Shown here one piece after another: positions 1 through 5,525 of a stretch of 5,525 nt of DNA. Source of the DNA: Sulfurospirillum sp. UBA6810. GTDB lineage: Bacteria; Campylobacterota; Campylobacteria; Campylobacterales; Sulfurospirillaceae. The DNA lies in NCBI GenBank assembly GCA_002469305.1, contig DKEY01000152.1, forward strand, positions 29,319-34,843. Direction: 5' to 3'. The notes beneath the pieces are model-generated. The model was not told where the DNA came from and did no database searches. It was given only the letters and a program-made list of their open reading frames with translations. Positions within the stretch are counted from its first letter, which is position 1. The number at the start of each line of letters is the position of its first letter. A program made the position numbers and the translations under genes.

Positions 1-321
1 CAAAGAAATGAAAAAACACTTGAAGCTGAGTTTTACTATGCAAAACTACCAAGTGACCATACAGAGAGAACAGCTATCATCATAGACCCGATGTTTGCCA
101 CAGGCGGCACAGCGATAGATGCAGTAAATTTTCTCAAAAGTAAGGGTATCAAAGATATCATGTTTTTAGCTTTGGTTTCAGCGCCAGAGGGTCTTAAAAA
201 GTTTGCAAGTATCCATCCTGATGTGCAAGTTTATACAGCTTGCATTGATGATGGGCTCAATGAAAATGGCTACATCGTTCCAGGTCTTGGAGATGCGGGA
301 GATAGAGTTTTCAATACATAA
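1..321 (+). CDS. upp: Uracil phosphoribosyltransferase, 3' portion (5' end outside window)
   Basis: This enzyme makes UMP from uracil and PRPP in cytosolic pyrimidine salvage. The frame is open from base 1 to the TAA at 319-321, giving 106 residues, about half of the usual ~208; the N-terminal half lies to the left. Visible residues 29-38 (DPMFATGGTA) are the PRPP-binding loop of type I phosphoribosyltransferases. The C-terminal block with YTACIDDGLNENGYI and PGLGDAGDR is the uracil-binding signature of UPRT, which separates it from other phosphoribosyltransferases. The internal ATG at 91 is not a start: it falls inside the PRPP loop, and the 30 codons before it align with the family (FYYAKLP, ERTAIIIDP). 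The gene converges on gdhA. Nothing is visibly broken. Identification is by recalled family motifs. Confidence 0.95.
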   Translation, partial: QRNEKTLEAEFYYAKLPSDHTERTAIIIDPMFATGGTAIDAVNFLKSKGIKDIMFLALVSAPEGLKKFASIHPDVQVYTACIDDGLNENGYIVPGLGDAGDRVFNT

Positions 322-348
322 GTTATAAAAGTATTTTGAGCGGGTTAT

Positions 349-384
349 ATTCGCCCAAAAAAATCAGGAAGATTTTGGGCGAAT
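349..384. terminator. Hairpin between convergent upp and gdhA, probable bidirectional terminator
   Basis: A perfect 12-bp inverted repeat, attcgcccaaaa (349-360) with ttttgggcgaat (373-384), flanks a 12-nt loop, 27 nt after the upp stop. There is no clean T-run after the right arm on the + strand. On the - strand an alternative inner stem, aaaatc/gatttt (376-371 with 365-360), runs into a T-run ending at 357, which could serve gdhA. A terminator role is inferred from position between converging genes. Confidence 0.55.
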
Positions 385-389
385 GTCCT

Positions 390-418
390 TTAGGAAGACT
401 CAGGATGAGACTTCCTAA
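390..418. terminator. Second imperfect hairpin downstream of gdhA
   Basis: ttaggaag (390-397) pairs with cttcctaa (411-418). After one A/A mismatch, ctca (399-402) pairs with tgag (406-409) around a 3-nt loop. It lies 22 nt past the gdhA stop on the - strand. No T-run follows on either strand, so it may act with the neighbouring hairpin or protect the gdhA mRNA 3' end rather than terminate alone. Confidence 0.4.
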
Positions 419-440
419 TAAAGTGCAAAATATTTTTAAG

Positions 441-1802
441 TTATACTGCCCCTTGGTCAATCATAGAATCAGCTACTTTTTTAAATCCTGCTATATTTGC
501 TCCCATCATTAGATTTCCCTCATCCCCAAACTCTTTTGAAGTTTGATATGAAAGATCAAAGATAGATTTCATGATATTACGAAGTTTATTGTCCACTTCA
601 GCAAATGACCATCTAGCCATCGAAGCGTTTTGACTCATCTCGAGCTGACTTGTTGCAACACCACCAGCATTGGCTGCTTTTGCGGGAGCATACATGATAC
701 CATTTGCGATCATATAGCTGATAGCTTCTGGCGTGGAAGGCATATTTGCGCCCTCTGTTACTAAGATACAGCCATTTTTATGGAGATTTTTTATATCGTT
801 GAGGTTGAGTTCATTTTGAGTTGCACTAGGAAAAGCCAAGTCACAAGGAACAGCCCAAACAGCATTTGTATCTGTTGGATACTTGTGTACGGGGATATAT
901 GTTGCATCTTTGTGGATTAGCATATACTCTTCGAGTGATTGTCTATTTATCTCTTTTATCATTTTTAGTGTATCTAAATCAATACCATTTTTATCATAAA
1001 TCATACCGCGAGAGTCGCTACATGTAACAGGTTTTGCACCCATATCATAAAGTTTTTGTATAGTATAAATCGCAACGTTACCAGAACCAGAGACGGTTGC
1101 AGTTTTGCCTTTGAGACTATCATCTTTTTTATTGAGAACATTTTCTGCAAAGTAAACTGCACCAAAGCCAGTTGCTTCAGTACGGGCAAGAGATCCACCC
1201 CAGTTAACGCCTTTTCCAGTGAGAACACCCTCAAAATTTCCAGTGAGTCTTTTATACTCACCAAACATATATCCTATCTCACGGCCACTTACACCGATAT
1301 CACCAGCTGGTACGTCTTTGGTTTCTCCTATGTGTTTTGAAAGTTCTATCATAAAAGATTGGCAAAATCTCATGATCTCACCTTCACTTTTTCCCTTTGG
1401 ATCAAAGTTAGAACCACCTTTACCACCACCTATCTGTAAGCCTGTGAGTGAGTTTTTGAAAATTTGCTCAAAACCTAAGAATTTGATGATACCAAGATTT
1501 ACTGATGGGTGAAAACGAAGACCACCTTTATAAGGTCCGATAGCGGAGTTAAACTGGACACGATAGCCGATATTTGTTTGGATTTTTCCAGCATCATCTA
1601 TCCAAACAACTCTGAAAATTATCTGCCGTTCAGGGATAACAATCCTCTCTAGTATATTGTATTTGTCATATTTTGGCTCTGCCTGTAAGATAGGTTGGAG
1701 CGTACTTAAAACTTCCTCTACCGCTTGATAAAATTCAGTCTGACCTGGAGTACTTTGCATAGTACTTTTCATAACTTTATCAATATACTTCTGAACTGAC
1801 AT
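441..1802 (-). CDS. gdhA: Glutamate dehydrogenase, hexameric, probably NADP-dependent
   Basis: Catalyses reversible reductive amination of 2-oxoglutarate with ammonia to L-glutamate; cytosolic. The chosen start is the ATG at 1802, giving 453 aa, close to E. coli GdhA (447). An AAAAGGA site at 1815-1809 sits 6 nt upstream; the in-frame GTG at 1823 has no such site and would make the Shine-Dalgarno coding. Substrate-domain motifs are GPYKGGLRFHP (Lys92), GGGKGGSNFDP (Lys128) and PAGDIGVSGREIGYM (catalytic Asp168). The Rossmann domain begins near KGKTATVSGSGNVA (232-244), followed by CSDSRG (261-266); Ser-Asp-Ser here resembles NADP-type enzymes, so NADP preference is inferred. TEGANMPSTPEA and AKAANAGGVATSQLEMSQN are further family blocks. 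It lies 32 nt downstream of mqnA on the same strand, so co-transcription is likely. The frame is intact. Confidence 0.96.
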   Translation of the reverse strand: MSVQKYIDKVMKSTMQSTPGQTEFYQAVEEVLSTLQPILQAEPKYDKYNILERIVIPERQIIFRVVWIDDAGKIQTNIGYRVQFNSAIGPYKGGLRFHPSVNLGIIKFLGFEQIFKNSLTGLQIGGGKGGSNFDPKGKSEGEIMRFCQSFMIELSKHIGETKDVPAGDIGVSGREIGYMFGEYKRLTGNFEGVLTGKGVNWGGSLARTEATGFGAVYFAENVLNKKDDSLKGKTATVSGSGNVAIYTIQKLYDMGAKPVTCSDSRGMIYDKNGIDLDTLKMIKEINRQSLEEYMLIHKDATYIPVHKYPTDTNAVWAVPCDLAFPSATQNELNLNDIKNLHKNGCILVTEGANMPSTPEAISYMIANGIMYAPAKAANAGGVATSQLEMSQNASMARWSFAEVDNKLRNIMKSIFDLSYQTSKEFGDEGNLMMGANIAGFKKVADSMIDQGAV

Positions 1803-1808
1803 CAATTT

Positions 1809-1815
1809 TCCTTTT
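1809..1815 (-). promoter_or_regulatory. Ribosome binding site deciding the gdhA start
   Basis: AAAAGGA on the - strand, 6 nt before the ATG at 1802, lies in the short mqnA-gdhA gap. It favours this ATG over the in-frame GTG seven codons upstream. Confidence 0.75.
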
Positions 1816-1834
1816 AGATACACTTATGTGCAAT

Positions 1835-2509
1835 TTATTTCAGATTATGATTTAGTTGAGTACTTTTTTTCAAAAATAGTTTCAACCCCCGCTTCTCTTT
1901 TTCCCCTATATTATAAGATATCAATTTGAGATATTCTTTGATATCTTTTTGTGATATTTGGCGCTCATGTGCATATTTATTTAGGATATACGTGGGTATT
2001 CTAATACGTTTGTTTTTAAAACTATCTGAGATTTTTTTATAAATATTAAAATGACTATTTATACTAAGTCTTGCAAAAACAAAAGGTAATCGGTACTTTT
2101 CAGTCCATATTTTTGCTAAGTCTATGTAGTTATCTGGATTTTTTATATAAGCTTTAAGAGCTTTATCTCCGATGAGAACTTTTCCCTCAATTCCCAAAAC
2201 TTTAGCCAATACATTTGAAGTAGCAGAGTGCGGGTCAGACGCACTTACAGTGTTTTTTTCTACCAAAACGCTTTTGACATTTTTTTTAGCGACTATACCT
2301 AAAGGAAGTGTTTTTAAGTTTTTTTTGTTGCTCTCGATACTTGAGATAACAGCACCACCAACAAGTCTTTTTTTAAATTTTTTGTTTACTGCCGCAGGAT
2401 AAGATTTTTTGTATTCACAAGCTTTCTTAAGCGCATTTACCATTTTGTACTTTTTCAAAAAGATGTGAAAAGGTAACAAATTTATATAATCAATTTTTCC
2501 AAAAACCAT
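1835..2509 (-). CDS. mqnA: Chorismate dehydratase, futalosine pathway of menaquinone synthesis
   Basis: MqnA dehydrates chorismate to 3-enolpyruvylbenzoate (3-[(1-carboxyvinyl)oxy]benzoate), the first committed step of the futalosine route to menaquinone. The 224-aa protein starts MVFGKIDYINLLPF, matching the family N-terminus (G-x-x-x-Y-x-N-x-x-P). GGAVISSIES (51-60), the Ser/Thr-rich SASDPHSATSNVLAKVL (89-105) and IGDKAL (113-118) followed by DLAKIWTEKYRLPFVFARL (130-148) correspond to the conserved blocks of this periplasmic-binding-protein-like fold. There is no signal peptide, fitting a cytosolic enzyme. It is shorter than the usual 270-290 aa because little separates the Ser/Thr block from IGDKAL. 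The ATG at 2509 has only a weak GGAAAA upstream. The gene is lysine-rich, with two 8-base A-runs in its coding strand. Other mqn genes are not in the window. Confidence 0.88.
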   Translation of the reverse strand: MVFGKIDYINLLPFHIFLKKYKMVNALKKACEYKKSYPAAVNKKFKKRLVGGAVISSIESNKKNLKTLPLGIVAKKNVKSVLVEKNTVSASDPHSATSNVLAKVLGIEGKVLIGDKALKAYIKNPDNYIDLAKIWTEKYRLPFVFARLSINSHFNIYKKISDSFKNKRIRIPTYILNKYAHERQISQKDIKEYLKLISYNIGEKEKRGLKLFLKKSTQLNHNLK

Positions 2510-2536
2510 GATTTTCCATTGTTGAAATTTGAAACG

Positions 2537-2545
2537 ATTGTATCA
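2537..2545 (-). promoter_or_regulatory. Candidate extended -10 promoter for mqnA-gdhA
   Basis: On the - strand, TGA followed by TACAAT (2545-2537) forms an extended -10 element, leaving a leader of roughly 20 nt before the mqnA ATG. T-rich sequence lies upstream and no good -35 is visible, as is usual for Campylobacterota sigma-70 promoters. No transcript evidence exists here. Confidence 0.45.
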
Positions 2546-2576
2546 CTATCTCTCTTAAATAAAAACCAAATTTTTT

Positions 2577-2599
2577 TATAATAATGATTTTGGTATAGT
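2577..2599 (+). promoter_or_regulatory. Candidate promoter(s) for the ltaE-moaD-moaE-moeA operon
   Basis: A consensus TATAAT (2577-2582) directly follows a seven-T run. A second, extended -10 candidate, TGG then TATAGT (2591-2599), lies 9 nt further on. No -35 consensus is evident. Start sites would fall near 2589 or 2606, giving a leader of about 25-40 nt, too short for a molybdenum-cofactor riboswitch. Which element is used cannot be told from sequence. Confidence 0.5.
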
Positions 2600-2618
2600 A
2601 TCTTCATTGAGTATAGGG

Positions 2619-2623
2619 AAGGA
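2619..2623 (+). promoter_or_regulatory. Ribosome binding site deciding the TTG start of ltaE
   Basis: AAGGA within gggaagga (2616-2623) sits 6 nt before TTG at 2630. No in-frame ATG occurs before conserved sequence begins, so this site supports the rare start codon. Confidence 0.75.
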
Positions 2624-2629
2624 TATTTT

Positions 2630-3676
2630 TTGGAAACTATTAGTAAAGAACAATTTGGGAGTGATAACTACTCAGGTATATGCCCAGAAGTTTTAGAAGC
2701 CCTTATAAAAGCAAATGAGGGTTCAGCTCCAGCCTATGGCAATGACTTTTATACCCATGAAGTCTCAAATAAAATACGAGAGATTTTTGAGTGTGATTGT
2801 GAAGTCTTTTTTGTTTTCAATGGAACTGCTGCAAACTCACTCTCTCTAGCGTCCATGTGTCAGTCATACCATAGTGTGATATGTCACGAATTAGCTCATG
2901 TTGAGACAGATGAGTGTGGCGCTCCAGAGTTTGCATCCAATGGCTCTAAACTTCTTTTGGGGGAGGGTGAAAATGGAAAACTCAATCCAACAAGCATCGA
3001 AGAGTTAGCGACAAAGAGGACAGATATACACTACCCAAAACCAAAAGTTATAAGCCTTACTCAGTCAAATGAAGTAGGGGTTGTTTATACACTTTCAGAG
3101 ATAAAGGCTATCAAGAAAGTAGCAGATAGACACAATCTCAAAATCCATATGGATGGAGCGAGGTTTGCAAATGCGCTGGTGAGTTTAGGGTGTACTCCAG
3201 CCCAGATGACATGGAAAGTTGGAGTTGATGTTTTGAGCTTTGGTGGTACGAAAAACGGTATGGCTTTTGGTGAAGCGGTGGTGTTTTTTAACAAAAGCTT
3301 AGCTGAGGATTTTGAATACAGAGTAAAACAAGCAGGGCAACTTGCTTCAAAGATGCGTTTTATCTCTGCGCAGTGGCTTGGACTTTTGAGTGATGATGTA
3401 TGGCTTAAAAATGCACGTCATGCCAATGAAATGGCGACATATTTTTCAAGTTCCGTTGAGTCACTTGATGGGGTGCATTTGATGTTTCCAGTAGAGGCAA
3501 ACGAAGTTTTTTTGAAACTAAAACCAGAGATTGAAGTAGAGTTAAAAAGAAGAGGGTGGATTTTTCACGCTTTTATCGGCGGCTCAAACAGATTTGTATT
3601 TTCTTGGAATACAACTAAGAAAAGAGTAGATGAATTGATTAAAGATATTATGGAGATAGTAAAATGGCAAAAGTAG
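2630..3676 (+). CDS. ltaE: Low-specificity L-threonine aldolase (PLP-dependent)
   Basis: Cleaves L-threonine or allo-threonine to glycine and acetaldehyde; a cytosolic fold-type I PLP enzyme. The 348-aa product uses TTG as start, backed by an AAGGA site 6 nt upstream; residues 9-20 (FGSDNYSGICPE) are already conserved, so a later start would cut the family N-terminus. FNGTAANSLSL (63-73) is the phosphate-binding loop. His90 in AHVETDECGAPE is the likely PLP-stacking histidine. HMDGARFANA (173-182) carries Asp175, which holds the pyridine nitrogen. Lys208 in SFGGTKNGMA is the Schiff-base lysine. KQAGQLASKMRF and FPVEANEVF follow. Overall wording closely resembles, from memory, the ~346-aa Pseudomonas-type enzyme rather than the E. 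coli LtaE subgroup. Its last 13 nt overlap moaD, making it first gene of a molybdopterin operon, to which it has no known functional link. Confidence 0.93.
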   Translation: METISKEQFGSDNYSGICPEVLEALIKANEGSAPAYGNDFYTHEVSNKIREIFECDCEVFFVFNGTAANSLSLASMCQSYHSVICHELAHVETDECGAPEFASNGSKLLLGEGENGKLNPTSIEELATKRTDIHYPKPKVISLTQSNEVGVVYTLSEIKAIKKVADRHNLKIHMDGARFANALVSLGCTPAQMTWKVGVDVLSFGGTKNGMAFGEAVVFFNKSLAEDFEYRVKQAGQLASKMRFISAQWLGLLSDDVWLKNARHANEMATYFSSSVESLDGVHLMFPVEANEVFLKLKPEIEVELKRRGWIFHAFIGGSNRFVFSWNTTKKRVDELIKDIMEIVKWQK

Positions 3677-3885
3677 AATTTTTAGGACCGATGAACAAAG
3701 AGAGTATGCAAGTAGATATACAAACATTGGCTGATTTGAAAGAGATGTTTAAAGATGATGTACAGCTTCAAGAGTGGCTTGAGATTTGCGCAGTGGCTGT
3801 AAATGACACTCTTGTGTGTTCCCTTGATATAAAAATAGAACCAAATGATAAAATCTCTCTTTTACCTCCAGTTTGTGGAGGATGA
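3664..3885 (+). CDS. moaD: Molybdopterin synthase sulfur-carrier (small) subunit
   Basis: MoaD is a ubiquitin-like carrier whose C-terminal glycine is adenylated, then thiocarboxylated, and donates sulfur to cyclic pyranopterin monophosphate inside the MoaE active site. This 73-aa protein has the usual length, a beta-grasp-like pattern, AVAVNDTLV in the middle and a C-terminal LLPPVCGG with the obligatory terminal Gly-Gly. Immediate adjacency to moaE distinguishes it from ThiS and other sulfur carriers. The ATG at 3664 lies within the end of ltaE (13 nt overlap, different frame), with TGGAGA at 3651-3656 inside ltaE as its ribosome site, so translation is probably coupled to ltaE. The two Gly codons (GGAGGA) also form the Shine-Dalgarno of moaE. 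The activating enzyme MoeB is not in the window. Confidence 0.93.
   Translation: MAKVEFLGPMNKESMQVDIQTLADLKEMFKDDVQLQEWLEICAVAVNDTLVCSLDIKIEPNDKISLLPPVCGG
3877..3881 (+). promoter_or_regulatory. moaE ribosome binding site inside the Gly-Gly codons of moaD
   Basis: GGAGG, 5 nt before ATG 3887, is made of the last two sense codons of moaD (gga gga). It fixes the moaE start at 3887 rather than the in-frame ATG at 3845, which lies deep inside moaD. Confidence 0.85.
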
Positions 3886-3886
3886 G

Positions 3887-4327
3887 ATGAGTTTAGAGTT
3901 GCATGATGGCCCTTTACATGTAGAGGAGATAACCAATAGATGGTTTAATGATATGCGAGATAAAAACTATGGTGCTTACATCCCTTTTATCGGCATAGTG
4001 CGTGATGAAGATGGTATCAGTGGACTGAGTTTTGATATTTATGAGCCGATACTGGAGAGTTGGTTCAATGCTTGGCAGACAAAAGCAAATGCCGAGGGTG
4101 CGTATCTGTTGATGGCACACTCTCGTGGAGACGTTCCAAATCATACAAGCTCTTATATCTCAGCAGTGGTTAGCCCTCAGCGAAAAGTAGCACTCAAATT
4201 TATAAATGATTTTGTAGAAGATTTTAAAGCAAATGCTCCTATCTGGAAGTATGACTTGATAGATGGTAAAAGAGTTTATGCAAAAGAACGTAGCCATATC
4301 CTTAGTGGCGCAGGACTACTCAAATGA
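3887..4327 (+). CDS. moaE: Molybdopterin synthase catalytic (large) subunit, divergent form
   Basis: MoaE pairs with thiocarboxylated MoaD as a heterotetramer and converts cyclic pyranopterin monophosphate to molybdopterin in the cytosol. The start at 3887 gives 146 aa, near the family norm of ~150, and follows the GGAGG at 3877. Family marks include PFIGIVRDEDG near residue 30, FDIYEP, and KANAPIWK (114-121), whose two lysines match the E. coli active-site pair Lys119/Lys126 in spacing. The usual Ser-Pro-His-Arg is Ser-Pro-Gln-Arg (Gln98-Arg99), and the common HRxG block reads AHSRGDVP, so the protein is clearly diverged. The tail KERSHILSGAGLLK resembles, by memory, Campylobacter MoaE. It starts one base after the moaD stop and overlaps moeA by ATGA. 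Context with moaD and moeA makes the assignment firm despite divergence. Confidence 0.93.
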   Translation: MSLELHDGPLHVEEITNRWFNDMRDKNYGAYIPFIGIVRDEDGISGLSFDIYEPILESWFNAWQTKANAEGAYLLMAHSRGDVPNHTSSYISAVVSPQRKVALKFINDFVEDFKANAPIWKYDLIDGKRVYAKERSHILSGAGLLK

Positions 4328-5525
4328 AATCCTCTTTTAAAGACTTTGATGCAACGATAGAGGATTTGATAAAAGCTACATGTGATGTTAAAACAAACAT
4401 AGAGAGTATTTTGCTTACAGAATCGCTTGGGCGAGTTTTAGCAGGAGATGTAGTGGCACGTGAAAATTCACCAGCACACTTAACTTCAGAGATGGATGGC
4501 TATGCTATAAGATTTGTTGACCAAGAAAAAGGTACTTTAAAACTGAGCGATAGACTGCCTGCTGGAACAGATACAAGCACGGTAGTAAAAGAGGGAACTT
4601 GTATCAAAACTTTTACAGGCTCACTCATGAGTGAAGGCTCTGATACACTTATCCCTATCGAAAATGTCGAAGTAAATGGTGATGAAGTAAAGATAATAAC
4701 CCCTGTAAAAAAAGGCTTTGCGATTCGTGCTATCGGCGAGAATTATAAAGAGGGTGAAGTGCTTATCAAAAAAGGAACAACGATAGACTATGCCGCTATC
4801 GGTGTTATGGCAGAGCTTGGTTGTGTCAATGTTTCTGTTTATGTAAAACCTCGTGTAGCGATTTTGGCAACAGGAAGTGAAATCCTAGAAATAGGTGAAC
4901 CAAAAATGACACCAGCGCAGATAAGAAGCTCAAATCATGTTACACTCGAAGCACTTATGCGTCAAAATGGAGCACACACTACAAGGTTACCTCTTGTAAA
5001 AGATGACAAAGAAGAGATTAAAAAAAGTATAACAAGTGCTTTAAAAAGTCATGATATTATCATAACCACAGGTGGTGTAAGTGTTGGGGATTATGATTTT
5101 GTAAAAGAGATTATCAAAGGCTTAGAGCCTGAATATATCGTCGATGGAGCATTTGTAAAACCAGGTCGTCATATCAAAGTCGTAAAAATTGGTGAAAAAT
5201 TTATCTTTGCATTGCCAGGGTTTCCTTATAGCTCTTCGGCTATGGCTTGTGTGTATGTGTTGCCACTACTACGTGCTATGGTTTCACAAGAGCCAAGAAC
5301 GAGATATGTTGATGCTGTTTTGCTAGAAGATTATCCAAAGCGTTCAAAGTTTACAGAGTTTACCGCTTGTAATTTAAAGATAATTGATGGTGTACTTGGT
5401 GTAGATTTGGAGGGCAAAAGACTCGGTAGCAGTGCGATACTGACAAATATGCTTGATAATGCGGCGCTTTTACGTATAGAGAGAGATACCCAGTTTATAA
5501 AAAAAGGTGAAAAGGTTAGGGTTGT
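4324..5525 (+). CDS. moeA: Molybdopterin molybdenumtransferase, 3' end outside window
   Basis: MoeA inserts molybdate into adenylylated molybdopterin (from a Mog/MogA-type enzyme) to yield the active molybdenum cofactor. The frame is open from ATG 4324 through the window edge: 400 codons, against a family length of about 400-410, so only a few residues are probably missing. Motifs in order are EMDGYAI (56-62), FTGSLMSEGSDTLIPIE (97-113), RAIGENYKEGE (135-145), VAILATGSEI (178-187), the MoCF-domain loop TTGGVSVGDYDFVKE (248-262), VKPGRHIK and LPGFPYSS (297-304). The C-terminal domain-IV beta region follows. The usual LPGNP is LPGFP. AGGA at 4312-4315 lies 8 nt before the ATG, and the start overlaps the moaE stop (ATGA), typical of translational coupling. 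Whether a second moeA paralogue exists elsewhere cannot be told. Confidence 0.95.
   Translation, partial: MKSSFKDFDATIEDLIKATCDVKTNIESILLTESLGRVLAGDVVARENSPAHLTSEMDGYAIRFVDQEKGTLKLSDRLPAGTDTSTVVKEGTCIKTFTGSLMSEGSDTLIPIENVEVNGDEVKIITPVKKGFAIRAIGENYKEGEVLIKKGTTIDYAAIGVMAELGCVNVSVYVKPRVAILATGSEILEIGEPKMTPAQIRSSNHVTLEALMRQNGAHTTRLPLVKDDKEEIKKSITSALKSHDIIITTGGVSVGDYDFVKEIIKGLEPEYIVDGAFVKPGRHIKVVKIGEKFIFALPGFPYSSSAMACVYVLPLLRAMVSQEPRTRYVDAVLLEDYPKRSKFTEFTACNLKIIDGVLGVDLEGKRLGSSAILTNMLDNAALLRIERDTQFIKKGEKVRV

Noticed and set aside
1001..1512. Open frames of 87-97 codons within gdhA (1001-1264 on -, 1056-1340 and 1219-1512 on +)
   Set aside because: They lie in other frames of a clearly conserved enzyme, have no family-like sequence and no supporting ribosome sites; they are shadow frames.
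1803..1823. GTG start seven codons upstream for gdhA
   Set aside because: It has no Shine-Dalgarno and would turn the AAAAGGA site of the ATG at 1802 into coding sequence.
2172..2402. 76-codon + strand frame opposite mqnA
   Set aside because: It is antisense to conserved MqnA motifs; its Phe/Leu-rich product simply reflects the A-rich lysine codons on the other strand.
2583..2629. Molybdenum-cofactor riboswitch ahead of the moa/moe operon
   Set aside because: The likely leader is only about 25-40 nt and lacks the multi-stem structure of that class; Moco riboswitches are well over 100 nt.
3085..3294. 69-codon - strand frame opposite ltaE
   Set aside because: It is antisense to the PLP-binding region of ltaE and has no independent support.
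3845..3886. N-terminal extension of moaE from the ATG at 3845
   Set aside because: The extension lies wholly inside moaD, lacks a ribosome site, and the ATG at 3887 has GGAGG at ideal spacing and gives the normal protein length.
3914..4144. 76-codon - strand frame opposite moaE
   Set aside because: It is a shadow of moaE with no recognisable domain or ribosome site.
1..5525. Mobile element, CRISPR array, tRNA/rRNA, defence or toxin-antitoxin system
   Set aside because: No direct-repeat arrays, transposase or integrase motifs, tRNA-like folds or defence domains were seen; nearly all sequence is taken up by conserved metabolic genes.

Overview
This window is an ordinary metabolic stretch of a low-GC bacterium. 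Protein character suggests Campylobacterota (a Sulfurimonas-, Sulfurospirillum- or Arcobacter-like relative). The main clues are a short futalosine-pathway MqnA beginning FGKIDYINLLPF, a divergent MoaE ending in KERSHILSGAGLLK, and a tight moaD-moaE-moeA order of the kind I recall from Campylobacter. The genus cannot be fixed from sequence reading alone.

Layout. Positions 1-321 (+) hold the last 106 residues of uracil phosphoribosyltransferase (upp). Positions 322-440 form a convergent intergenic gap with two hairpins. Positions 441-1802 (-) encode a hexameric-type glutamate dehydrogenase (gdhA), preceded on the same strand by mqnA (1835-2509), a chorismate dehydratase for menaquinone synthesis. 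Positions 2510-2629 are a divergent promoter region. From there a + strand operon runs off the right edge: ltaE (L-threonine aldolase, TTG start), moaD, moaE and moeA. Its genes overlap or nearly touch: 13 nt shared by ltaE/moaD, a 1 nt gap for moaD/moaE, and an ATGA overlap for moaE/moeA.

How the genes work together. MoaD and MoaE form molybdopterin synthase, which puts the dithiolene sulfurs on cyclic pyranopterin monophosphate. MoeA then inserts molybdate into the adenylylated product made by a Mog-type enzyme, which is not in the window. Threonine aldolase has no known role in this pathway, so its place at the head of the operon is the main contextual oddity. GdhA (ammonia/2-oxoglutarate to glutamate) and MqnA probably share a transcript but not a pathway.

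I found no mobile element, CRISPR array, RNA gene, toxin or defence gene, and no convincing undescribed system. The points worth a second look are small: translational coupling, lineage-specific changes in MoaE, MoeA and MqnA, and the hairpin pair between upp and gdhA. No gap between genes exceeds 300 bases.
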